Below, in pieces: positions 30,748-40,902 of a DNA stretch of 49,740 bases. The DNA is from Phaeoceros laevis (taxonomy: Eukaryota > Anthocerotophyta > Anthocerotopsida > Notothyladales): positions 1-49,740 of the forward strand of contig JBNGIQ010002796.1 in assembly GCA_049999765.1 (NCBI GenBank), given 5' to 3'. Below the pieces are notes generated by a model. It had not been told where the DNA came from. It ran no database searches and was given only the letters and a program-made list of their open reading frames with translations. The position numbers were made by a program, and so were the translations under genes. Within the stretch, counting starts at the first letter, position 1. Each line of letters starts with the position of its first letter.

Positions 30748-31938
30748 CTAAAGAGCCATCTCTGCTTGTAAAGCAGCAAGCTCATCATCCTCTGCAGTAC
30801 TCTGTGGTGCCACTTTCTGCGGTGGCTGTCTTTGAGGAGGCCTATATGGAGCTGAAGGTATCTGAGTGGGGGCGGCTGGGGTAAGCAGTGCATCATCCAA
30901 CTCAGCCCCCTCCAATTCCTCTAGCTCAGCTTCAAGTTCATCCTGAAACACGATGCCAAGTTCATAAAAACAGTAAGATCTTCACAACTCGAACACAGTA
31001 AAACCTAAAAGCATCCAGAGCCCTGTGAGCTAGAAACATAAGGACAAAGTGGGTACGCACCTCATCAAAATCTGCTGCTGCACCAATAGGAGTTGACAAA
31101 GCCTCTTGAATCTGTTTCATGTTCTCTGTTTGTTCATTTATCTCGTCCATCGTCTTGTCCACATCGTCGATATTTCTGTACCAATTTTGGAAAGAGCAAG
31201 GGTTAGAAATCCCTTTGAAGGATAGGGCGGCAAAGCCAGAAAAGATAAAGCAATTCCCGGTCTATAGTACTACTAGGCAGATAAAGGATCATACGTAGCC
31301 TTTTGGATGGCCTTCATGGCAGTTGCTCCACTTCGCAATGCGTCTACAGTTTCTGTTGTTGCCTTTGCTCCTTCAAGCATAATCATCTACAGGATAGAGA
31401 AATCACCACACGTGTCATAATACTTGAAACGAGCACATAATGATGTGATTATAAAGTCAAAACATAATTTCAAAACAACTGTGGAAGTACCTGATCGTGG
31501 ATCCGCAACTGAAAGTTTCCAAGTTGCTCAACCTGAACTTCATAGAGCTTTTTTCTTTTGAGACATTGAATGGCAGCTGCAAGACAAGGAATATCAGAAT
31601 GACAAGATTCAACTTCAGCGGGACCGCCTCTTCTCCCTGCTCTAGATTTCTACGCACACAGCCCTTGCTTCCAGCTTAAAACCCACCTCTCTTGTTCTTT
31701 TGTCGTGTTGCCTCCCTCGCCTTCTCGATCTCATTGGCAATTTTCTTCTGCAGTACCTTCTCCTTCTTCTCTAGCATCTCAAGCGTCTGTGTTGTGACAG
31801 ATCAACCCTCAAGTCATGTCAGGGCGTCAGAGAAACAAAATTCATCTCCTGGTTCAGAGAAAACACCTCGCTCAGCTTGTCGAGAGTAGAAAGAGCCGAA
31901 GGCTCCTCCTTAGGCTTCCCAAACAGTCTATTGAACAT
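30748..31938 (-). CDS. VPS32: ESCRT-III subunit VPS32/SNF7 (CHMP4-like)
   Basis: Main polymer-forming ESCRT-III subunit, acting in multivesicular body formation and membrane scission on the cytosolic face of endosomes. Six exons: 31938-31867, 31786-31687, 31576-31491, 31386-31295, 31175-31061 and 30942-30748, 219 aa, in phase and of family-typical length. It begins MFNRLFGKPKEEPSALSTLDKL, continues as the basic helical hairpin (LQKKIANEIEKAREATRQKN, AAIQCLKRKKLYEVQVEQL) and DKTMDEINEQTENMKQIQEA. It ends in an acidic, Pro-containing tail with DDELAALQAEMAL, the C-terminal MIM1-type helix for VPS4 binding. Start choice is unambiguous. Confidence 0.96.
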
Positions 31939-32507
31939 GGTTCCTGCCCTTCGACCTCCAAGCAGCGCACGGGGTAGGCCGGCAAACAGCGTAATGTGCG
32001 GATCCTCCTCTGCGGGTTGTGGCGAGGTGGCGAGAACCCTGAAGAGAGGAAAGGAGTTTTAATTACAGCTGAAAAAGAGCGTAAAGCTGATCCACCTATG
32101 TTTCGCCGCTACGTTTCCTCTATGTATGTGGCAGACCGCTGTAGCAATAGCATGGTAAAAACGGAAGTAAGACGGGGGCAACGTCGCGAACTTGGAAGAA
32201 ACCGATTTAGCAGTGGAAAGCGGCCTAAAAGACGAAGACAATGCGTTCTGCTTAGACCATCCGTAACCAGATTCATTGTTCCCTTCCTCGCGAAATCCGG
32301 CAAGCGATTTATAGCGGACTTCAAATTCAGGTCCTACACCGAACACTTGAACGTGAAGATGAGAAAAAGTCAAGGGCAGACTACTGCATTTGAAGGATGC
32401 TTGCTGCCTGTTAGGTCAGCCGTCTGACAGGCTTCTCTCTCTGGGCCTGAACCCCACCCAGACAAGTTGGCCGGGAGCTGATCTCAAAAGAAGGGCCAAC
32501 CGGGAAG
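31939..32507. other. Intergenic region upstream of VPS32
   Basis: Promoter and leader of VPS32 and the 3' flank of the DEN1-type gene, both on the minus strand. No additional gene seen. Confidence 0.4.
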
Positions 32508-33612
32508 TCAGTCTTGCAAGGAGTCAATCAGATCCAGGGTCGTCTGTCGCATGTTGCTCACTGAAGCCGCACTAACTTGGGACCTCAACAGTGAGGCTAT
32601 GTCTCGATCTCGTGACCCATTTTTCTTTTCTTCGAAAGCATTACAGATGACTTCGGCAATGGCCATAACATACACTCCGCAGTCATAGCAATTCTCCTGC
32701 TGTGGGGTGGGTGATTCTATCAGCTTTGCAGATGCAGTGTCTCGCCCTAAATCAGTACACACAACTCCATCAGCCAACAGTGGAAAACCAGAACACCCAT
32801 GAAAAGATATGCTCTGCATCAGCATGGGGGTGGTGCCCTACCCATGAATGGCTTGATGATGCTGACCAGAGAACGGGCTTGCCTCCAGTTTGTTCCAGAC
32901 ATGCTATCAAAATGCTCGAAGACATTTCTTTGGCTGAAAAACATGAACGCCGTAAGTCATCCATGTCGCACATCTAGCAATTCACTGTGGCTCAACACTG
33001 ACTCTGCACAGTTACTGGTACTACTGAACTTAACTCAAAAGTCAGCTAAGAAAGACAAAGCAGGCTCCTTATACCTGATTGCTGGAACAGAACAAAATAC
33101 TGACCTGTTGTAAACGAGCAACGTCCAGTGGGTGCCTCCTTCAGCCATCTCCACATCCTCGTTGTTATTCAGGGCAAACAATACCAACTGCCATGTGCCA
33201 TGTGCCATCACATTCAGTTCTGGTGCATGCGGCCGAAAACTAGTTTCTGGCAAAAGCGTTAACAGTGGAAAAATCCCTGTTCAGGTACGACCTGAAAGAC
33301 ATGAAACCCTAGGGCGTGAAAACGGAGCTTGGCTGTTACCTCACGCTCTGGCAAACGCAGAGGATCGATGGAGGCTTTGAGCCCGTCAGCATCAGGACAA
33401 TGCAGCAACCAGAAGGCAAGAGCGGGACCGACGAGCAGGAGCGGGGCAGGCTTGTCGGACCCATCTGCGGCTGACGCAGCATTGTTATGCTCGCTCAGGT
33501 AATGGAAGAAGAATTCGATAATCTGGTCGTTGAGGTAATGAGGCCCCTTGAGCAGATCCACATCCTGGTGCCGCAAGACCACAGGCCCGTAGCTGAGCAC
33601 CGGGCCATCCAT
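32508..33612 (-). CDS. DEN1: NEDD8-specific cysteine protease, DEN1/SENP8 type
   Basis: Ulp1-family (C48) protease expected to process or remove RUB/NEDD8, and so to affect cullin ligases and other neddylated proteins. Exons 33612-33340, 33187-33105, 32933-32842 and 32746-32508 join in phase to 228 aa. The substrate-facing start is VLSYGPVVLRHQDVDLLKGPHYLND, followed by LVLFALNNNEDVEMAEGG. The catalytic triad is visible: His in GGTHWTLLVY, Asp in HFDSMSGTNW, Cys in ENCYDCGVYV. The Gln of the oxyanion hole is probably in PTPQQENC. The ATG at 33612 (MDGPVLSYG) matches the family start; an in-frame ATG at 33732 would add 40 residues without similarity. Confidence 0.93.
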
Positions 33613-34754
33613 AGCCGTCGCATCCCGCGACTCTCTGCCTACCGCTCCCGCATCGTGTAGCTCGAAGGTCACATCCTTTGGCGCTCCAAACCAGAAATTG
33701 ATGTCCGTGGCCCACACCTTATCTATTTTCACAGAATAGGTGAGGATCGCCTGAGTAGGATAGACTCTCCACCTCGTGCGCTGAGACGATGGGCCAATTC
33801 CTTTGTCTTGGTGCGGTTTCAGTTGCGCAACTGCTCACATAGCCTGGCCTCGCAGCGTCCAGGCTCTCCGAGCGTTCCTGAGGGCGGATGACGAGCGGAG
33901 AACTAGAGCTGGACACGAGGCAGCCAACGGCGATTTTTGGGGGACACCGTTACGTCAGACCAGCACCTATGAAGGGTGTTGGTGTTTAGAGCTGTTTCGC
34001 CTTCGGACAACGACAAACCCCACTGAGATGCCATGTACGTAGGCAAAAGCGGACGTATCAATTATATGGCTCCCAGGCACGCAGCTACGGATCACGAGAA
34101 GCACCAGACAGTCTATATACTAGAGGTCAGCAGTACGCGCGATGAGTGGGCTGAGGACATTGAAGTGAAGCACAACACAAATGAAGGCTAGTAAAAACTG
34201 ACATCACATCCGCCAGAACAGCAGTCTTCACAAATGAAATCAAATCAGGTAGATATTTCATCTTCCAGTTCTGCGGCTTCTAGAATATGACTTCGTGCTA
34301 TGAAGAGTCCGTCTGATAGGAGTAACATCCTCACTGTATCTTCAGATATCTCCCGCTAGGTCCGACTCTCATTCAAGAGTGTGAACCCCTTGCTCACAAC
34401 GAGTTTGCCTCTTGATCAAAACTCGCCAGGGAAGAGCAGTCCTGCTGAAAACTCTTACAACATGAGTTTATGACAAAATGCAGGTTCCACGAGCAATTGC
34501 TCTGAAGAATGGCTTGAAGACACAACCTAACGGGCAATACAACTTCAAAGCAAGTCGCAACTTCATATGGACATCTACATCTGAAGTTTGAGCTCCACAG
34601 CTGCTTACACTTCCGTTCCAACTAAGCATTGGCACTTCACATGCCAGATTCACCAGAGACCTAGCCACCAAACGCTGGAGCAACCCCTGTGAGATACTGG
34701 ACCACCAATACTCCACTTGAGCCATAAGGAACATAGGTCCCTGAAGCACACTTA
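33613..34754. other. Intergenic region between DEN1 and RAD23
   Basis: Promoter and leader of the DEN1-type gene at the left, and the RAD23 3' flank at the right. No recognisable coding exon seen in about 1.1 kb. Confidence 0.4.
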
Positions 34755-34808
34755 GGTCAGTCCTCGTATTATAGCCTGAATGCTCCAATAGGTAGTTGGC
34801 AGCCAACT
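34755..34808 (-). repeat. Partial duplicate of the RAD23 3' end
   Basis: The segment from GGTCAGTC at 34755 is a diverged copy of the segment starting at 34912, the RAD23 stop region, at an offset of 157 bp. On the minus strand it still reads [11 protein letters not shown] in a frame parallel to RAD23's [15 protein letters not shown], but then diverges. It is either a small tandem duplication or an alternative terminal exon. Confidence 0.75.
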
Positions 34809-34913
34809 CTAGCGAGGAATTGCTGGAGCAAACCTTCTGCAGTATGTACCTAAACTTGACTACCAACATGAACCAACCACATCTTCCCCCCACTCCTTGA
34901 GACAATATCAAGG

Positions 34914-36080
34914 TCAGTCATCGTAATCCCCTGAGTGCTCTAATAAGTAGTTGGCAGCCAGCTGCTCGTTCTTGTCGCACGCCAGAAAGGCTTCAATGAC
35001 CAAAGCCCGATCAAATCCCATTGCCTCCAGCCGGTCAATGGCTTCCCGCTCCTCCGGAGTCACGTTAATAGCCTGGGGCATGGCACCAACAAGCTGGGCC
35101 AACGGATCGCCCTCCCCACCTTCAGCACCAGCCTCGTTGATCAAGCGCAGAAACTCAGCCTGATTGTCATTGATGAGACGGAGCAACTGAGGATTTTGCT
35201 TTCCTAGCTCCTGGAGCATGGGCTGCAAGATTTGCGGATTAGCCTGCACCATGCTGCGGAGAGCTTGAAACTGAGTGTTGTTCCGCAAGAAGTCTAGGGT
35301 TCCTACACCTCCGATACCGCCTCCAACCCCAGGCATGCCTTGCGGGAAGAGGTCCAGGGGCGCCGAATTGGGCCCTGTGGGAGCAGGCGCTGGCGCAGCA
35401 GCTGGAGCATCTGCAGCAACGGCAGCAGCAGGAGCGGGCGTGGGAGCCCGAGCAACTGGAGGAGGCACCTCTGCCGTCTCCGGGATGCCCGAGTAGAGGT
35501 ACTCCACGGCGCGCTCCGGGTTGTTGAAGGCTGCCCGGAGAGCTCGCAGCACGGTGTCCCTGTCCCAGCTGCCACCTCCCATGTCGATGATTTGCTGGAT
35601 GGTCTGCTCAAGACCCGCGCCGGCCACCAGAAGAGACGCAGCATGGCCGTAGGCATCCACCGATGCCGGGGCAGGGCTAGCAGCCGCGGCAGGGGCCTCA
35701 GCCGCGGGCGGGGCTGCAGCCGGAACAACCTGCGAGGAAGAAGGCGGCGGCGGCGCGGGGTTGGCAGCCGGAGCAGGAGTAGCAGCAACGGCTGGGGGAG
35801 GAGCCGGAGCGGGTGCCGGGGACGGAGCCGGAGCCGCAGCCTGCGGCTTGGCCTTGGTGAGCATCACCACCAGGAAGCCGTTGTCAGAGACCTTGTTGTC
35901 CTCCATCGTAGTCTCATCCTTCAGCACCTTACCCTGATGGATCAGCAGCTGCTGCGCACAAGGGAAAGCATCTTTACCCTGCGTCTCCTCGATCTGCTTC
36001 TTCACGGCCAGCACCGTGTCCGCGGAGTTCACGTCCAGATCAAACTGGTTGCCGCGCAAGGTCTTCACCGATATCTTCAT
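34914..36080 (-). CDS. RAD23: RAD23 ubiquitin receptor (UBL-UBA-XPCB-UBA)
   Basis: Shuttle factor that brings polyubiquitinated proteins to the proteasome through its UBL and assists XPC/RAD4 in nucleotide excision repair. The 388-aa protein is one exon. Domains: ubiquitin-like at about 1-78 ([17 protein letters not shown]...), a Pro/Ala-rich linker, UBA1 at about 148-202 ([20 protein letters not shown]), an XPC-binding domain at about 255-320 ([35 protein letters not shown]), and UBA2 at the C-terminus ([20 protein letters not shown], ending [10 protein letters not shown]). Plant RAD23 genes usually have introns, so the lack of introns here is notable and could indicate an ancient retrocopy. 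All domains are intact. Confidence 0.96.
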   Translation of the reverse strand: MKISVKTLRGNQFDLDVNSADTVLAVKKQIEETQGKDAFPCAQQLLIHQGKVLKDETTMEDNKVSDNGFLVVMLTKAKPQAAAPAPSPAPAPAPPPAVAATPAPAANPAPPPPSSSQVVPAAAPPAAEAPAAAASPAPASVDAYGHAASLLVAGAGLEQTIQQIIDMGGGSWDRDTVLRALRAAFNNPERAVEYLYSGIPETAEVPPPVARAPTPAPAAAVAADAPAAAPAPAPTGPNSAPLDLFPQGMPGVGGGIGGVGTLDFLRNNTQFQALRSMVQANPQILQPMLQELGKQNPQLLRLINDNQAEFLRLINEAGAEGGEGDPLAQLVGAMPQAINVTPEEREAIDRLEAMGFDRALVIEAFLACDKNEQLAANYLLEHSGDYDD

Positions 36081-36553
36081 GGCGGCGCCCGAGGAATTGG
36101 CTGCTGATCACGCTACGTCGCTGCTGCACTCTGCTCGCCTGGCTTCTCCCACGATGTACCCGGATGTTGCCCAAGACTGGTGCAACCCTTGGCAGGACTC
36201 GACTGTTCCCGTGCCCCAAGGCCAACAACGTCTTCCAAGGCTGGAAAGAGGAAGAAGCGAAGAAAGAAGATACCGTGAGCAGCAGGGAAGGTGTGTGTGG
36301 TCTGCTAAACCCCCAAGAGCCTGCCAGACAGCCCTCGGACACCTACACGTCAGGCCTAACCGGTGCCTCGCTTACGGACAAGTATGGACCCGCTCTTCGC
36401 GTTTCGACATGTATGAAAGCACTTATCACCGGCCCTCGGCAGTCATCCTAGTTCCCTCTCGGTGCCTCGTTTTGCACCGGGACCTTCTTTGTGCCGGGCC
36501 TACTGAGGGCAAGCGGATCACATTGTGTCAGTGCGAGCTCGCAGGCAGGAGGC

Positions 36554-37746
36554 ATGGCAGCCCGTCCCCAAGCTTCCTGCCCGCCGCTGGCTCCTCCGTC
36601 CTCTGTAGCTTTACTGCGCAGATCCAGCTGTGGAGTCTGGCATTTTTGGAGCTCCTCCAACGCTGCGGTAGTAGTGTGCGCTCTTGTCTGCCTGCTTCTC
36701 CTGCCATCTTGCAATGCCGGTGAGCCACGTTCCCGCACCCGGATCTGCTTTCTCTTCCATTTAATGCCAGGTCTTTAGCTGGCAATGTTGCAATTTCTTA
36801 GTTGGAGAAGATTTGACATGGCTTGCTAGCTTGATGATTCCATTTTTCTTCATCTAGAAGAAGAATGATCACCGTGTTTGCTGGCTAGGCATATGTAGCC
36901 AAAGAGCTAACATTACATCCTGTTTTGCAAGACTTCCTGCGACAGGAATTCCCTTCGGTCTCCAATTGTGAACAGTAGGATGTCCCTTCGCTTATGTAGC
37001 ACACTTGATTTGAAACTTGACACAATTGTTTTGTTTTCTCTGGAACGCAGAAGCTCCTTGAGGTTTTTTCTTGCACCATAGTCTGCTCAGCTAAAAATCA
37101 TGATAGCCTATGTCTCCTGGCCTAGCTGGTTCCTCATGTTTCCAAGCGGAAATATGGAGATCCATGCTCAAGACTGTAGCCCTTTGCTTTAGTCTCCTAC
37201 TAACTGTTGCTGTCCTGTGTTGCAGACAAAAATGAAGATCTTCTAGCCGGCCTTAACAACTACAGGTTGAGCCAGAACTACACCGTTCTGGCAACCAGCA
37301 TCGGGGGTCAATGCTTTGCAGAGAAGCTCGCAGCCGCTCTCAAGGACACGCCCTGCACCAACACTTCAGCGCAATATTCGGTAGATGATGCGAACATTGC
37401 AGGCGCCTCCAGATCTCTTCAGAGTTGCCGTATTTCGCCGGAGAATGTTCAGGATGCCAAAATATTACCTGTCTGCGTGAACGATGCTCGTGTACAGTCA
37501 GCTTTAGTCTTCTACATCACCAGCAGTCAGGTTGAGTACCAAAGATACCTGAACTCGAGCGAGTATGTGTCTGCAGGAGTTGGCTCAGCTGGCCCGTACT
37601 TCATCGTCATTTTGGGGACAGCCGAGGCGACTGGTAATCTTGCACAGACATTGAGCAATGGAAGCCCTACGAATCTGCTCACTGTGTCTCTTCCTCTGTT
37701 ATTTGCTGCCCTGGTAGCCAAGCTGCTGTTAGCTGGAGCATACTAA
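36554..37746 (+). CDS. Uncharacterised GPI-anchored cell-surface protein (copy A)
   Basis: Member of the plant uncharacterised GPI-anchored protein family (Arabidopsis At5g19250-like). Exon 1 (36554-36719) encodes a signal peptide, NAAVVVCALVCLLLLPSCNA. Exon 2 (37226-37746) encodes the mature domain; the join is in phase and gives 228 aa. The mature part shows NEDLLAGLNNYRLSQNYTVL, conserved cysteines (GGQCFAEKL, DTPCTN, SLQSC, LPVCV), several N-glycosylation sites and AGVGSAGPYFIVILGT. The end is a hydrophobic tail (VSLPLLFAALVAKLLLAGAY) suited to replacement by GPI. The molecular function of the family is unknown. It is a paralog of the convergent gene at 38525-39336, with the same intron position and phase. 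Confidence 0.85.
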
Positions 37747-37890
37747 CCCCCATGGCTGCCAGTTAGCTGAGGTAGAATGTGGATTTCTGTTCAACGCTAC
37801 CATCCTGTATTGCAAATTGAGGATCCAGAGTACTGACCTCAGACACTTCGAAACGTTGGAAAAATGTGACTTGGGCCTTCGACTTTTTAT

Positions 37891-38466
37891 TGTTGGCCTG
37901 GTTACTTGAACAGCTTGTTATCTTAACGCTGTACTACGATCTGACGACTGCCTTGGTAACCCACGTGGCTTAACAGCCCTTCCACATAGTCGACATTGAT
38001 AAAGGCACCTAGTCTGATGACTGTCCTGGTCTGTCCATTGCCTTTCGGTTAGGCTGATGATGTCTGTCCAGTTGGTGCTGTACAGGTGGTCATTCGTGTA
38101 AGCCGTATGGTGGGATACTTGGTGTGTGGTTATTATGTGGAGTGCTTGCTGTGTGGTGTAGTGCGGGGTGCCGGTGTCCTCCATGAGAGCGCGCTTTTTA
38201 GTGGTGCTGGGCCATGGTTGCCATGAGTCCAATGACCTGGTAGTAAGAGGAGGAGAAGAAGTGTATTTACTGTTTATAGTGATTGTGTAGTTGCGGGCCA
38301 CACATGTGAAATAGAGAAGAAAGAAATAGTCTATACTTCATGTATCTCTCTCTAACCATACTACTAACCAATACTACTACTACTACTCTAACCATACTAC
38401 TACTACTAGTACTCGTGTATCTTTGTACAAGTGCTTCTGGTATTGCTATTTTGATTTATTTCAACA
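37891..38466 (-). mobile_element. Possible solo LTR (Copia-like)
   Basis: A 576-bp segment is bounded by TGTTG and CAACA, the standard LTR ends. On the minus strand it begins TGTTGAAATAAATC and contains a TATAAACAG element (38270-38279 region) and a CTA-rich stretch. There is no matching target-site duplication (flanks TTTAT and CACGC), no primer-binding site, and no second LTR in the window. A TE origin is therefore a suggestion only. Confidence 0.3.
38353..38412. repeat. CTA-rich simple repeat
   Basis: Interrupted runs of ACTACTACT and AACCATACTACT, including (CTA)5, lie between the two GPI-protein genes and inside the LTR-like segment. Confidence 0.85.
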
Positions 38467-38524
38467 CACGCGTATTCTGATCTGCGAGACTAACAAGAGT
38501 CTGGACTCTTGAACCTTATTGAAA

Positions 38525-39336
38525 CTAATTCGAGAAGAGTAGAAAAGCAGCTCCTGCAATTGAGCTTGCTAGCACTGCCAGTGAGCTTCCCCGTGACACT
38601 GCAGCATTGAACTGGGCGTTTGTGGAGTTGGAATCGGGCCTGGAATTGGGGCTGGAGGTGCAGTCCGCGGGCTGGACTACGAGAACCAGCCAATCCTCGG
38701 TAGATCCTAACCCAACCTCTCTGCTCTCCAGGTCCTTGGAAGCACCACCACAAAGCGAAGATGATGTGAGGTAGGTAGGGACAGCAGCCATTAATACCAA
38801 GCTACTAACCCCGCCGGTGCATATTCCACAGACTTCGTCCCGGCAGCCAGTGCCAGAGGAGGCATTGCAAGCCGTTTTCCAGCTCGCTTCGTTGGCTGAG
38901 TTGCTCAGCTCTACTGGAAACGGCCCCGTGAAGACATTGCAAGGTGGAAATGAGTATGTCTCCGCGTACCTCTGTGCCACACACTTATACCCGGCTTCCT
39001 CTGCCAGAGCCGGCAAGCCTTGTGTCGATCTGTACAGGTTGATGCTATTCAACAGATCCGACTGCATATCTGCGCCATCGGCAGTAAACCAGCACAAGTT
39101 AGTAAGTGCCTCCGAAGTGTCATGACAACCGATCATCAAATGCTTTCAATCATCACTGTCATCTCCAAGTTCTGTGCATCCTACACTATTATGCAGCTTT
39201 CCTCAAAGCCTTCACTTGAAACAACATGCATATCGCCTACAGTCGTCCTACCAGCTAAAGAGCAGGGCGGAAGCAAGCTGACAATGCAAACCACAAGCAG
39301 AAGCAAGGTATTCCTGGCCCTCTGCCGGGTTAACAT
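38525..39336 (-). CDS. Uncharacterised GPI-anchored cell-surface protein (copy B)
   Basis: Paralog of the 36554-37746 gene. Exon 1 (39336-39252) gives the signal peptide MLTRQRARNTLLLLVVCIVS plus LLPPCSLA; exon 2 (39069-38525) gives the mature domain; the join is in phase, 209 aa. The mature part has DLLNSINLYRSTQGLPALAE, conserved cysteines (GYKCVAQRY, FPPCNVF, KTACNAS), VGLGSTEDWLVLVVQPADC and a hydrophobic GPI-type tail (GSSLAVLASSIAGAAFLLF). Extra cysteines (GCRDEVCGICTGG) are absent from copy A. An ATG at 39381 would add 15 residues before the signal. The two copies are convergent, so they arose by an inverted duplication or by duplication and inversion. Confidence 0.85.
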
Positions 39337-39572
39337 TCGGCGAAATGAGAACTCTCCGACTCCGGCCCTTCTATGAGACATTTTATCAGCAGCGGGTGGA
39401 ACGCTGGGAGGACTTTCGTGCACTCAGTGACGCAAATGACTGTTACAGAGAAGTGGAAGGAAGCGCTGCAATCTGCTCAATTCCGGAGCAGTATGTGTTG
39501 TGGCTTACAAATGCATATGGCAGCCATCTAGATCTCGTCCTGAATGCGCGACCATTTCTCAAACAGTCCTTG

Positions 39573-39634
39573 CCATTGCCCAGTCATCGGGGCATTGCCC
39601 CGCCATTGGCATTGCCCAGTCATCGGGCATTGCC
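39573..39634. repeat. Two-copy ~36-bp tandem repeat
   Basis: CATTGCCCAGTCATCGGG followed by CATTGCC occurs twice about 36 bp apart, separated by CCGCCATTGG. The nested CATTG words suggest replication slippage. Confidence 0.8.
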
Positions 39635-39880
39635 TTCAAAGGCTGGCAAGTTGCCATCAGCAGTGTTGTTGCTGACTACAGACAGCGGGATAGAAGGAAC
39701 TCCGAACGTTCAGCACTGGCCTGTTGTCCTTTTTTTCCTTAACCGAACATGCCCAACAATGGGCCAACATGCTTCACGCTGAAGAACAGTTGCCGCAAAG
39801 TTTGTACACATTGATTAAAATAGACTACGCCTATCTGCCACTTTGGGATCGGCGGACTTTAGAAATGCACAAGGGGTTTT

Positions 39881-40040
39881 TCTGCGGAATACTTTTTGTC
39901 CCATCGTAGTTTTGGACAACCCGGGATAGGATGGTCGATCGCCCGTCCCTTTTGGATATGGGTATGCGACATTTGGTTACAGAAGGAAAGCCTGCAGACC
40001 GTTTGTGTCCCATGTGTCATCAGTTGGATGGAAGAAATGG
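39881..40040 (-). repeat. Three-copy repeat family, inverted copy
   Basis: Reverse complement of the 40.4- and 40.7-kb copies. It starts with CTGCGGAATACTTTTTGTCC, the complement of their shared end. About 50 bp on, the segment GATGGTCGATCGCCCGTCCC mirrors their GGGACAGGCGGTCGACC motif. Similarity fades toward 40,040. Confidence 0.7.
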
Positions 40041-40395
40041 TCGCCACCATAACGATTCGGCACCACGTCAACATTCCGCGAAATGCCTGCCTAGTCACTA
40101 AAGCCAGATGGCGCCACGCGGATTACACAAATAAAACACAAATAAAAACCTTCGTCATTGCCTCTGAAGTCACACAGGGGCAGGAGGGCCGGAACTACAA
40201 GCATGAGGGTTGGAGCTAGCACCATGAGGGCTAGAGCTAGCACTAGGTTGGTATCGGAGTTGCTCTTGCGTGTCATCGCGTCAAGATGCAACCCTAATCT
40301 TTGCCACGAACATTCGCCATGTGACTACATCCTACTCAGCGGTACACGTTAGCGCATTGCGTGGCATTCCAACCCGGTGGCGCAGCGGGTTGTCC

Positions 40396-40596
40396 ACGCT
40401 GGATCTTTCGTGGGACATTTGGGCTGGTGACGGGTGTTTTCTTTGTCCCATGGTCATGCATCACTTCATGGATGGGACACTTGGCACTCCAACGGGTTTT
40501 TTCCCAAACTTTTTTCCAAAAGGGACAGGCGGTCGACCATCCAATCCCAAGTGTCCCTGAAATACCACCAGTGGAACAAAAAGTATTCCGCATTTT
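40396..40596 (+). repeat. Three-copy repeat family, direct copy 1
   Basis: Begins ACGCTGGATCTTTCGTGGG. It contains GACATTTGGGCTGGTGACG, GTCATGCATCACTTCATGG and AAAAGGGACAGGCGGTCGAC, and ends at ACAAAAAGTATTCCGCA. It is largely colinear with 40726-40902, with small indels; no coding capacity. Confidence 0.85.
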
Positions 40597-40725
40597 TCAC
40601 AGACTTTTGTTGTGAGGGCACCGCATCCCTCATGGAAGCAACTTTAGCCCCGCATCTGCACAATGCCCAAAGAGCTTTCAAGGATTGAAGGCAGCTTTTG
40701 CGGTGATCCCAACTTAACGATTTTT

Positions 40726-40902
40726 ACGCTGGATCTTTTGTGGGACATTTGGGCTGGTGACGGTGTTTTGTTTGTCCCATGGTCATGCATCACTTCATGG
40801 ATGGACAGTTGGCACTCCAACGGTTTTTTTCCGAAACTTTTTTCCAAAAGGGACAGGCGGTCGACCCGGATGTCGAGTGGGACAAAAAGTATTCCGCAGT
40901 TT
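40726..40902 (+). repeat. Three-copy repeat family, direct copy 2
   Basis: Same boundaries and order of motifs as the copy at 40396. It has an internal deletion of about 25 bp after the GGTCGACC motif and small indels elsewhere. The two direct copies are separated by about 130 bp of unrelated DNA. Confidence 0.85.

Noticed and set aside
33719-33916. Possible N-terminal extension of the DEN1-type protease
   Set aside because: Family members start at the VLSYGPVVL block. The upstream residues are unlike any homolog, and this DNA is better read as promoter and leader.
34468-34911. 147-residue minus-strand frame next to RAD23
   Set aside because: Only its short [11 protein letters not shown] part has meaning, as a duplicate of the RAD23 end. 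The rest has no similarity and no start context.
35303-36107. Long open frames on both other readings of the RAD23 linker region
   Set aside because: They are a by-product of the Pro/Ala-rich, GC-rich linker; the proteins are low-complexity Arg/Ser/Leu strings.
37918-38301. 127-residue minus-strand frame, considered as a retroelement protein fragment
   Set aside because: The residues do not match gag, integrase or reverse transcriptase. The DNA around it looks more like an LTR, which is normally non-coding.
39345-39782. 145-residue plus-strand frame
   Set aside because: It overlaps the first exon and promoter of the GPI-protein copy B on the other strand and includes the tandem repeat at 39573-39634. 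No family similarity.
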